From NCBI RefSeq assembly GCF_001905445.1, contig NZ_LIVQ01000003.1, positions 807,445 through 871,444 of the forward strand: a stretch of 64,000 bases of DNA, written 5' to 3'. Both the position numbers and the translations under genes were made by a program. Shown in pieces: positions 34,948 through 42,113 of this stretch. The DNA is from Streptomyces sp. CB00455. Lineage in GTDB: Bacteria; Actinomycetota; Actinomycetes; Streptomycetales; Streptomycetaceae. The notes under the pieces were generated by a model. That model ran no database searches. It saw only the letters and a list, made by a program, of their open reading frames with translations, and was not told the origin of the DNA. Every line of letters starts with the position of its first letter. The first letter of the stretch is position 1.

Positions 34948-36822
34948 TCACAGATGGCGACGTCGCTGCGCGGCTTGCCGGTCGTACGCTTCACGGGCCT
35001 CGGCCGCCGCCCTGCGGGTCGCGGTCTCGGCCACAGGAACATCCCACCACGCCTGTGCGGGGGGCGGGCCCGACACAGTGTCGGGCGTTCGGGTCTGTGT
35101 GTAGACACATGTGGGCCGGGTCGCCGAGCGCGCCTCGGCGAGGGCTTCGCGCAGGTCACCTACGGTGCGGGCGCGGATCACGGCCATCCCGAGGGAGGCG
35201 GCGTTCGCCGCGAGGTCCACCGGGAGGGGCGCGCCCGTGTAGGTGGCGTCGGGCGCCCGGAAGCGGTAGGCCGTGCCGAAGCCCTCGGCGCCCACCGCTC
35301 CCGACAGACCCCCGATGGAGGCGTAGCCGTGGTTGTCGAGGATCACCACCTTGACGGGGATGCCCTCCTGGACGGCCGTGACGATCTCGGTCGGGTTCAT
35401 CAGGTATGTGCCGTCGCCGACCAGCGCCCACACGGGGCGGCCGGGAGCGGCGAGTGCGACGCCCATCGCGGCCGGGATCTCGTAGCCCATGCAGGAGTAC
35501 CCGTACTCGACGTGGTACTGGTCCGCGGAGCGGGCCCGCCAGAGCTTGTGCAGGTCGCCCGGGAGGGAGCCGGCGGCGTTGACGAGGATGTCGGTGTCGT
35601 CGACCAGGGCGTCGAGCAGGCCGAGGACCTGGGCCTGGGTGGGCGGGCGGTCCTCGTCGCAGGCCGGCACGACCCAGGCTCCGCGGACGCGGGACTCCCA
35701 GCGGCTCCTGCCCTGGAGGTACGCCGCCTCGTAGCCGGGATCCACCCGGTGGCCGGCGAGCGCCTGCCGCAGTTCGCCGAGGCCCTCGCGCGCGTCGGCG
35801 ACCAGGGGCAGGGCGGCGAGCTTGTGGGCGTCGTACGGGTCGAGGTTGAGGCCGATGAACCGGACGGCCGGGTTCTGGAACAGGGTCGCGGAGGCGGTGG
35901 TGAAGTCGGTCAGCCTGGTCCCGGCGGCGATGACGAGATCGGCCTCCCGGGCCAGGTCGTCGGCCGCGGCGGTGCCCGTGTGGCCGATCCCGCCGAGGTC
36001 GGCGGGATGGTCGTGGGGCAGGACGCCCTTGCCCGCCTGGGTGACGGCGACGGGGATGCCGGTGGCCTCGGCGAAGGCGGCGAGCTCCGCCCCGGCCGCA
36101 CTGTGCCGGATGCCCCCGCCCGCGACGATCAGGGGGCGCCGGGCCGACCGTACGGCGAGGGCCGCCGCGGCGAGCTCCGCGCGGTCGGGGCGGGGCCGGC
36201 GCACGCCCCAGACGCGCTCGGCGAAGAACTCCTCGGGCCAGTCGTACGCCTCGGCCTGCACGTCCTGCGGCAGCGCGAGCGTGACGGCTCCGGTCTGCAC
36301 GGGGTCGGTGAGGACCCGCACGGCCTGGAGGGCGGCGGGGATCAGGGCCTCGGGGCGGGTGATCCGGTCGAAGTGGCGGGAGACGGGGCGCAGCGTGTCG
36401 TTGACGGAGAGGTCGCCGGCGTAGGGGACTTCGAGCTGCTGGAGCACGGGATCGGCGGGGCGGGTGGCGAAGGTGTCCCCGGGCAGCAGGAGCACCGGGA
36501 TCCGGTTGATCGTGGCGAGGGCGGCCCCGGTGACGAGGTTGGTGGCGCCCGGCCCGATGGAGGTGGTGACGGCGTGCGCGGACAGCCGTCCGCTCTGCCG
36601 GGCGTACCCGACGGCGGCGTGCACCATGGCCTGCTCGTTGCGACCCTGGAAGAAGGGCATGGCCTCGGGGCCGGCCTCCAGCAGGGCCTGCCCGATCCCG
36701 GCGACGTTGCCGTGGCCGAAGATCCCCCAGGTCGCCGCGATCAGCCGGTGGCGCCGGCCGTCGCGCTCGGTGTACTGGCGGGACAGGAAGCGGACGAGCG
36801 CCTGGGCGACGGTGAGTTTCAT
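34948..36822 (-). CDS. iolD: 3D-(3,5/4)-trihydroxycyclohexane-1,2-dione acylhydrolase (IolD)
   Basis: This 624-residue TPP enzyme has the IolD N-terminus (MKLTVAQALVRFLSRQYTERDG) and the TPP-activating Glu in GRNEQAMVHAAVGYARQ. A middle NAD/FAD-like fold follows. The magnesium/TPP motif is GDGTYLMNPTEIV with the distal LDNHGYASIGGL. It opens the ring of trihydroxycyclohexanedione to give 5-deoxy-glucuronate. ATG 36822 overlaps the iolB stop (ATGA). It is a full-length member of the family with no missing motif. Confidence 0.95.
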   Translation of the reverse strand: MKLTVAQALVRFLSRQYTERDGRRHRLIAATWGIFGHGNVAGIGQALLEAGPEAMPFFQGRNEQAMVHAAVGYARQSGRLSAHAVTTSIGPGATNLVTGAALATINRIPVLLLPGDTFATRPADPVLQQLEVPYAGDLSVNDTLRPVSRHFDRITRPEALIPAALQAVRVLTDPVQTGAVTLALPQDVQAEAYDWPEEFFAERVWGVRRPRPDRAELAAAALAVRSARRPLIVAGGGIRHSAAGAELAAFAEATGIPVAVTQAGKGVLPHDHPADLGGIGHTGTAAADDLAREADLVIAAGTRLTDFTTASATLFQNPAVRFIGLNLDPYDAHKLAALPLVADAREGLGELRQALAGHRVDPGYEAAYLQGRSRWESRVRGAWVVPACDEDRPPTQAQVLGLLDALVDDTDILVNAAGSLPGDLHKLWRARSADQYHVEYGYSCMGYEIPAAMGVALAAPGRPVWALVGDGTYLMNPTEIVTAVQEGIPVKVVILDNHGYASIGGLSGAVGAEGFGTAYRFRAPDATYTGAPLPVDLAANAASLGMAVIRARTVGDLREALAEARSATRPTCVYTQTRTPDTVSGPPPAQAWWDVPVAETATRRAAAEAREAYDRQAAQRRRHL

Positions 36823-37718
36823 CGGGGTGCCTCCGCCGTGGGGAAGGGCAGCCGGGGATCGATGTCCTGGCCGTCCCAGGTGGACCGGATCCAGCCGTGG
36901 TCGGGGTGGTCGCGGATCAGCCACTCCCTGGTGGTTCCCGGACCCGCCATCACGTTCAGGTAGTACATGTCGTGCCCGGGGGCGGCGATGGAGGGGCCGT
37001 GCCAGCCGTCGGGGATGAGCACGGCGTCTCCGGTCCGCACCTCGGTGAGGATGTCGGTCTTCCCTGCCGGGGAGGGGGTGACGCGCTGGTAGCCGAGGCC
37101 GGGGGTGCCCCCGTGCGGGGCGATCTCGAAGTAGTAGATCTCCTCCAGCCGGGACTCCTCCCCGGGGTGGTGCTCGTCGTGCTTGTGCGGCGGGTAGGAG
37201 GACCAGTTCCCGCCGGGGGTGAGCACCTCGACGGCGATCAGCCGGTCGCAGGCGAAGACACCGGCGGCGGCGAAGTTGTTGACCTGGCGGGAGCACTGCC
37301 CGGCGCCGCGCAGCTCGACGGGCACGGCGCCGGCCGGCCCGTAGCGGGCGGCCAGCCGGTTCTCGCACCGGGCCCCGGCGAGCGCGAACCGGCCCCCCCG
37401 GTCCGAGACGACCTCCGCGCGCCCGTCCCGGGGCAGGTAGACGAAGTCGCTGATGTCCCCGAACACCCCAGCCCGGCCGCGCAGTTCGAACACCTTCGCC
37501 GGCGCGCTGCCGGGGTCGGGGTCCCGGCCGGGGGCCGGCCCCGGTCCGTCCGGCGCCGCCGCCCGGGCGGGGTCCCGGTGGTGGACCCGGCAGCCGCCGG
37601 AGAGCGGGAGCACGATCCACTCCGCGTCCCCGCACGGGTGCTCGTACCTCTCCCCCGGGCCGAGGTCGAGCACGACCAGCCTCGTCCACTGCATCGTGTG
37701 TGACGCGGTCACCGGCAT
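36819..37718 (-). CDS. iolB: 5-deoxy-glucuronate isomerase (IolB)
   Basis: This 299-residue cupin-type protein has the IolB pattern: FVYLPRD, SRQVNNFAAA, GGNWSSYPPHKHDEH with the metal-binding His cluster, EEIYYFEIAP, and DAVLIPDGWHGPSIAAPGHDMYYLNVMAGP. It converts 5-deoxy-glucuronate to 2-deoxy-5-keto-gluconate. The N-terminus is about 20 residues shorter than many homologues, and a Pro/Gly/Ala-rich insert is present near residue 55-72. The ATG at 37718 lies inside the end of iolC (10-bp overlap); the stop overlaps iolD. Confidence 0.93.
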   Translation of the reverse strand: MPVTASHTMQWTRLVVLDLGPGERYEHPCGDAEWIVLPLSGGCRVHHRDPARAAAPDGPGPAPGRDPDPGSAPAKVFELRGRAGVFGDISDFVYLPRDGRAEVVSDRGGRFALAGARCENRLAARYGPAGAVPVELRGAGQCSRQVNNFAAAGVFACDRLIAVEVLTPGGNWSSYPPHKHDEHHPGEESRLEEIYYFEIAPHGGTPGLGYQRVTPSPAGKTDILTEVRTGDAVLIPDGWHGPSIAAPGHDMYYLNVMAGPGTTREWLIRDHPDHGWIRSTWDGQDIDPRLPFPTAEAPR

Positions 37719-38662
37719 GACGCCAGTACCTCCTCCACCTCGTGCGGGTACGGCATGGCCGACGAGCACGCCAGCCGCGAGGCGACGATCGCACCGGCCG
37801 CGTTCGCGTACCGCATCGCCGTCGCCGGGTCCCAGCCGGCGAGCAGCCCGTGGCACAGCGCACCGCCGAACGCGTCTCCCGCGCCCAGCCCGTTGACCAC
37901 GTCCACGGCCACGGGCGGGACCTCGGCGACGGTCCCGTCGCGGTGGACGGCCAGTACGCCCTCCGGACCGCGTTTGACGACCGCCAGCTCGACCCCGGCG
38001 GCGAGCAGCGCCCGCGCCGCCGCGTACGGCTCGGACTCCCCGGTGGCGATCGCGCACTCCTCGGTGTTGCCGACGGCGACCGTGGCGCGGGCCAGCGCCC
38101 GCTCGTAGTGGGGGCCGGGCTCCTCGCGCCACAGCATCGGCCGCCAGTCCAGGTCGAAGACCGTGGTCCCGGCCTTGGCGCGGGCGTCCAGGGCGGCCAG
38201 GGTGGCGGAGCGGCTGGGCTCCTCGCTCAGGCCGGTGCCCGTCATCCAGAACACGCGGGCCTCCCGGACCGCCTCCAGGTCCACCTCCCCCGCCGCGATC
38301 TCCAGATCGGGGGCCTTCGGCAGCCGGTAGAAGTACAGCGGGAAACGGTCGGGCGGGAAGACCTCGCAGAAGGTGAGCGGCGTCGGGAGTCCCGCGACCT
38401 CGGCCACCCACCGGTCGTCCACGCCGAACCTCCGCAGCTCGGAGCGCAGGTAGGCGCCGAACGGGTCCGCGCCGACACGGGTGATCACCGCCGCGCGGCG
38501 CCCCAGCCGGGCGGCCGCGACGGCCACGTTGGTGGGGGAGCCGCCCAGGAACTTGCCGAAGGTGTCGGCCTCGGCCAGTGGTACGCCGGTCGTCAACGGG
38601 TAGAGATCCACCCCGATCCGCCCCATGGTGATCAGGTCGAACGCCAACGGATCACCCGTCAT
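37709..38662 (-). CDS. iolC: 5-dehydro-2-deoxygluconokinase (IolC)
   Basis: This 317-residue PfkB-family kinase opens with FDLITMGRIGVDLYPL. The sugar-binding GGSPTNVAVAAARLG follows, and the anion-hole motif is NGLGAGDAFGGAL with the catalytic Asp. It phosphorylates 2-deoxy-5-keto-gluconate. ATG 38662 is preferred over ATG 38677 because gggagg lies 8 bases upstream of it and includes the other candidate. It is the first gene of the leftward operon; the divergent iolE-like gene starts only 61 bp away. Confidence 0.93.
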   Translation of the reverse strand: MTGDPLAFDLITMGRIGVDLYPLTTGVPLAEADTFGKFLGGSPTNVAVAAARLGRRAAVITRVGADPFGAYLRSELRRFGVDDRWVAEVAGLPTPLTFCEVFPPDRFPLYFYRLPKAPDLEIAAGEVDLEAVREARVFWMTGTGLSEEPSRSATLAALDARAKAGTTVFDLDWRPMLWREEPGPHYERALARATVAVGNTEECAIATGESEPYAAARALLAAGVELAVVKRGPEGVLAVHRDGTVAEVPPVAVDVVNGLGAGDAFGGALCHGLLAGWDPATAMRYANAAGAIVASRLACSSAMPYPHEVEEVLASCR

Positions 38663-38723
38663 TGTCAGTCCTCCCATTCGTCTTCACCGTCCCTTCCGAG
38701 CCTCGCACCCCAAGGTGGCCGCC

Positions 38724-39638
38724 ATGACGTCCTCCCCGCCCGCGCTGACCCGTATCCGCGTCGGTTCGGCTCCGGACTCCTGGGGGGTCTGGTTTTCCGA
38801 CGACCCCCTGCAGACGCCCTGGGAACGCTTCCTCGACGAGGTCGCCGAGGCCGGCTACGCGTGGATCGAGCTCGGCCCTTACGGCTATCTGCCCACCGAC
38901 CCCGCGCGACTCGCCGAGGAGACGGCCGCGCGCGGGCTGCGGGTCTGTGCCGGAACCGTCTTCACCGGACTCCATCACGGGCCCGCCGTGTGGCAGGACA
39001 CCTGGGAGCACGTGTCGCGGATCGCGGCGCTCACCCAGGCCGTGGGCGCGGCCCACCTCGTGGTGATCCCCTCCTTCTGGCGGGACGACAAGACGGGCGA
39101 GGTGCTGGAGGACCGTACCCTCACCCCCGGTCAGTGGCGGGAACTGGCGTCCCAGACCGAGCGGCTGGGGCGCGAGGTGCAGGACCGGTACGGACTGCGG
39201 ATCGTCGTGCACCCGCATGCCGACACCCACATCGACACTCCGCAGAACGTGGCGCGCTTCCTGGACGCCACCGACCCGGATCTGGTCTCGCTGTGCCTGG
39301 ACACCGGCCACTACGCGTACTGCGGGGGCGACAGTGTCCAGGCCGTCGAGACCTTCGGCGAGCGGATCGGCTACCTCCACCTCAAGCAGGTGGATCCGCG
39401 GATCCTGGCCGAAGTCGTCGCGCAGGGGCTGCCCTTCGGGCCGGCGGTGGGCCGCGGGGTGATGTGCGAACCGCCGTCGGGGGTGCCGGCGCTGGAACCG
39501 GTGCTGGCGGCGGCCGAGCGGCTCGGCGTGGACCTCTTCGCCATCGTGGAGCAGGACATGTACCCGTGCCCGCCCGACCGTCCGCTGCCGATCGCCCGCC
39601 GCACCCGCGCCTACCTGCGCTCCTGCGGCGCGCGCTGA
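38724..39638 (+). CDS. IolE-like sugar isomerase/epimerase (inosose dehydratase family)
   Basis: This 304-residue TIM barrel of the AP-endonuclease-2 fold has visible metal and catalytic residues: GYAWIELGPYGYLP, VVHPHADTHIDT, LDTGHYAYCGGD, YLHLKQVD and AIVEQDMYP. The GSAPDSWGVW start is typical of IolE (2-keto-myo-inositol dehydratase) and its close relatives. Next to iolC and before iolG it most likely supplies the dehydration step, but related epimerases look the same at this level. The start follows caaggtgg. It is divergent from iolC. Confidence 0.85.
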   Translation: MTSSPPALTRIRVGSAPDSWGVWFSDDPLQTPWERFLDEVAEAGYAWIELGPYGYLPTDPARLAEETAARGLRVCAGTVFTGLHHGPAVWQDTWEHVSRIAALTQAVGAAHLVVIPSFWRDDKTGEVLEDRTLTPGQWRELASQTERLGREVQDRYGLRIVVHPHADTHIDTPQNVARFLDATDPDLVSLCLDTGHYAYCGGDSVQAVETFGERIGYLHLKQVDPRILAEVVAQGLPFGPAVGRGVMCEPPSGVPALEPVLAAAERLGVDLFAIVEQDMYPCPPDRPLPIARRTRAYLRSCGAR

Positions 39639-39652
39639 CGTCCACCGACGGC

Positions 39653-39676
39653 GGCGGTGGCGGTGGCGGTGGCGGT
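39653..39676 (+). repeat. Four tandem GGCGGT units
   Basis: Four perfect hexamers and a partial fifth lie just after the iolE-like stop. This is a simple repeat in non-coding DNA. Confidence 0.8.
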
Positions 39677-39764
39677 GGCGACAGCTGCTCACGGCTCTAC
39701 GCCCCTGCTCGGCTGCCCTTCCCGACTCCGGCCCGACCCCGACCCCTGCCCCGGCTCTCATCGC

Positions 39765-39824
39765 GTCTTTGATTCTGCCTTTGATTCTGTTTTTGCTTCC
39801 GTCTTTGCTTCCGTCTTTGATTCC
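39765..39824 (+). repeat. Five tandem 12-bp T-rich repeats upstream of iolG
   Basis: The units start at 39765, 39777, 39789, 39801 and 39813. All follow g-y-y-tttg-m-ttc-y (for example gtctttgattct). The T-rich array stands out in GC-rich DNA and ends 20 bp before the iolG start, next to its gggagg site. Confidence 0.9.
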
Positions 39825-39844
39825 CACTCCGGGAGGAACACCAC

Positions 39845-40855
39845 ATGAGCACGCTGGGCATCGCCGTCATCGGTACGGGGAAGATGGGCGCCGACCACGT
39901 CCGCCGGATCGGCCGGACCGTCGCAGGCGCCCGGGTGGTGGCCCTGGCCGATCCGGACGGGGACCGGGTCAAGGCGGTCGCGGACGGCCTGGACGGGGCC
40001 GCCGCGCACACCGACCCGGCGGCCGCCGTGGCGGCTCCCGGGGTGGAGGCCGTACTGATCGCCTCCCCGGGGCCCGCGCACGAGGAAGCCATCGGGCTCG
40101 CCCTGGCACGCGGGCTGCCGGTGCTGTGCGAGAAGCCGCTCACCCCTGACCCGGCGGGAGCGCTGCGCGTCATGGAGGCGGAGCAGCGGCTGGGACGGCG
40201 CCTGGTCCAGGTGGGCTTCATGCGCCGGTACGACGCCGAGTACGAGCGGTTGAAGGAACTGCTGGACTCCGGCGGGATCGGGCGGCCGCTCTTCCTGCAC
40301 TGCCGGCACCGCAACGCCGCCTCGCCGTCCTTCTTCACCAGCGACATGCTGATCAGCGATTCCGTGGTGCACGAGGTGGACGCGGCCCGCTGGCTGCTGG
40401 GCCAGGAGATCACGGCGGTGTCCGTGTTCTCCCCCACCGCCACCTCGGCGGCTCCCGAGGGTCTGCGCGATCCCCGGCTGGTCCTGCTGGAGACCTCCGG
40501 CGGAGCCGTCGTCGACGTGGAGATCTTCGTGAACTGCGGCTTCGGCTACCAGGTGCAGTGCGAGGCGGTCGGCGAACGCGGCAGCGCCCGGATCGGCGAC
40601 GGCCACGCGATGGTGGTCCAGTCGGCCGGCCGGTGGGGCGGGGCGATCGACCAGGACTTCACGGTGCGCTTCGCCGACGCCTACGACCGGCAGCTGAGGC
40701 GCTGGGTGGCGGCCGCCGCGCGGGGCGCAGTGGCGGGGCCGGACGCCTGGGACGGCTACGCGGCCGCCGCCGTGTCGCAGGCGGGTCTGGCTGCCGCGCG
40801 CAGCGGCGTACGCACGCCCGTGGAGCTGGTGGACCGTCCGGCCCTCTATCGCTGA
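39845..40855 (+). CDS. iolG: Inositol 2-dehydrogenase (Gfo/Idh/MocA family)
   Basis: This 336-residue oxidoreductase has an N-terminal Rossmann fold with VIGTGKMGADHVRRI. The catalytic lysine lies in CEKPLTPDP. The C-terminal substrate domain carries DSVVHEVDAARWLLG with the conserved Asp and His. The NAD-dependent oxidation of myo-inositol to 2-inosose is the first pathway step; cluster context supports this role among many possible substrates of the family. gggaggaac precedes the ATG. The promoter region contains the 12-bp repeat array. Confidence 0.85.
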   Translation: MSTLGIAVIGTGKMGADHVRRIGRTVAGARVVALADPDGDRVKAVADGLDGAAAHTDPAAAVAAPGVEAVLIASPGPAHEEAIGLALARGLPVLCEKPLTPDPAGALRVMEAEQRLGRRLVQVGFMRRYDAEYERLKELLDSGGIGRPLFLHCRHRNAASPSFFTSDMLISDSVVHEVDAARWLLGQEITAVSVFSPTATSAAPEGLRDPRLVLLETSGGAVVDVEIFVNCGFGYQVQCEAVGERGSARIGDGHAMVVQSAGRWGGAIDQDFTVRFADAYDRQLRRWVAAAARGAVAGPDAWDGYAAAAVSQAGLAAARSGVRTPVELVDRPALYR

Positions 40856-40889
40856 CCCCTTCCGCCCTTCCGCCCGGCTTCGCACTCCA

Positions 40890-40921
40890 CGACCCCTGTG
40901 CCGCATCTGTCACAGGGGTCG
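40890..40921 (+). terminator. Terminator downstream of iolG
   Basis: An 11-bp stem (cgacccctgtg / cacaggggtcg) with a 10-base loop lies 34 bp after the iolG stop. The remainder to 41102 holds no gene. Confidence 0.75.
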
Positions 40922-41102
40922 CCTTCGTGTCACACATGTCCCCATGACGCGGGTTTTCCGTCACAGGCGCTCTACAGCCCCTCCCCTGCCTTCACTCCGC
41001 CTCGTTCCCCGGGCACAACCCGAGTGATCGTCAGCGTCCACGCTCCGGCTCCCCCGACGGCCTCCCGGCCGGCCCCGCGGCGTGGACCAGGAGGTGTCGT
41101 GC

Positions 41103-41303
41103 ATGAGCGACCGGCAGCTGTGGTCGTACAAGGAGATCGCCGCCCACATCCGGGTCCAGCCGGACACGGTGCGTTCCTACCGGAAGCACGGGCTGCTCCC
41201 CCCGCCCGACCATGTGGAGGGCGCCAAGCCCTACTGGTACGCAGACACGATCCGCGCCTGGGTGGCCCGCCGGCCCGGCAACCGGGGCCGCCGCGAGGAC
41301 TGA
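41103..41303 (+). CDS. Small MerR-like helix-turn-helix protein
   Basis: This 66-residue protein is a single winged-HTH unit: YKEIAAHIRVQPDTVRSYRKHGLLPPPDHV matches the MerR or excisionase-type recognition helix. KPYWYADTIRAWVARRPG follows, and the tail is basic. An ideal ggaggtg site sits 8 bases upstream of ATG 41103. Similar small proteins act as DNA-binding accessory or excisionase factors. No integrase is nearby, so its target is unknown. Confidence 0.75.
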   Translation: MSDRQLWSYKEIAAHIRVQPDTVRSYRKHGLLPPPDHVEGAKPYWYADTIRAWVARRPGNRGRRED

Positions 41304-41364
41304 TCCGCCTCCCGCGCGGCGGCGTGCGGGGCCCGCACGGGCCCCGCCCCGCTCCCCCTACCCC

Positions 41365-41482
41365 TGCAGAACATCAGCACCGGCAGGGTGGTCTCGATGT
41401 CGCCGGTGGGGGTGAAGGAAAGCAGCCCCGAGAGGTTGCCCTCCTGGAAGACCCACACCACCGCCCCGAACATCGCGGTCAT
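41365..41482 (-). pseudogene. Fragment of an MMPL-family transporter
   Basis: On the minus strand about 39 codons read TAMFGAVVWVFQEGNLSGLL, then SFTPTGDIETTLPVLMFC. This is the conserved loop and membrane helix of MMPL/RND lipid exporters that normally runs on into the FGLSMDYEVFLL segment. Here homology stops at both ends and unrelated sequence follows. It is therefore a relic of a gene of over 2 kb. No other piece of an MMPL gene was recognised in 41304-41793. Confidence 0.6.
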
Positions 41483-41793
41483 CCGTCCTGCTGCGCTACC
41501 TGGAGCCGATGCTCACCACGACCGACAGCCGCTGACCACGGCCGCGGACCGGACTGCGCGCGCCACCCCGCGGACCGGGCCGGGCGGTAGCGGCCCCGAC
41601 TGCGGCGGAATGCCCCGGCGGCCGGGATCTGCTCTTCACGGGCGTTTCAGGAATATCGTCCATAACAGAGGAATCGCGCCCCCCGCTCGCCTTGATACCC
41701 CCTAGGGGTATAGTCTGGGCGTGTCGGGAGGCGGGCGGAGCACTGCTCCGCCCCTCCCGCCGACCGGACGCACCCCTGGAAGAGGAGAACGAC
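41483..41793. other. Gene-free stretch before copZ
   Basis: The sequence contains the end of the MMPL relic, a short open stretch on the plus strand (about 41485-41535, ending in a stop) that I cannot place, and the copper promoter with its CsoR-type operator. Nothing else codes convincingly. Confidence 0.55.
41695..41711. promoter_or_regulatory. CsoR-type copper operator
   Basis: ATACCCC-CTA-GGGGTAT is a perfect inverted repeat with a 3-bp spacer, matching the known CsoR box of streptomycetes. It lies 82 bp before copZ, where the repressor would block transcription until copper binds. No csoR gene is in the window. Confidence 0.85.
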
Positions 41794-42027
41794 ATGACTG
41801 CCGAGACGGACACCCGGACCACCACCGTCTACCGGGTGACCGGCATGACCTGCGGGCACTGCGAGGGCGCCGTGACCGCCGAGCTCTCCGCCCTGCCGGG
41901 CGTCGACTCGGTCAAGGCCGTGGCCGCGACCGGCGAGGTCACGGTGGTCTGCGCCGCCCCGCTCGCCGACGAGGACGTCCGCTCCGCCGTGGACGAGGCC
42001 GGCTACGAGTTCGCCGGCCGGGCCTGA
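41794..42027 (+). CDS. copZ: CopZ-like copper chaperone
   Basis: This 77-residue heavy-metal-associated domain has the copper-binding loop GMTCGHCEGAV and the usual beta-alpha-beta order ending GYEFAGRA. It carries Cu(I) to the P-type ATPase encoded 86 bp downstream. agaggag precedes ATG 41794. Expression should follow the CsoR operator upstream. Confidence 0.92.
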   Translation: MTAETDTRTTTVYRVTGMTCGHCEGAVTAELSALPGVDSVKAVAATGEVTVVCAAPLADEDVRSAVDEAGYEFAGRA

Positions 42028-42113
42028 TCCCTCACCCGAGCAGCACCCGCCGGGGCGTACCGGCCGGCTGATACCGGTGCCGTACGCTCCGGCCCACCCC
42101 CTGGAGCCGGAAC

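Noticed and set aside
39653..39676. GGCGGT repeats as part of the iolE-like coding sequence
   Set aside because: They lie after the stop codon at 39636-39638 and the frame match is fortuitous.
41231..41482. An 83-codon minus-strand ORF as an intact gene
   Set aside because: Only its first 40 codons resemble MMPL; the rest is unrelated, overlaps the end of the HTH gene, and has no start signal.
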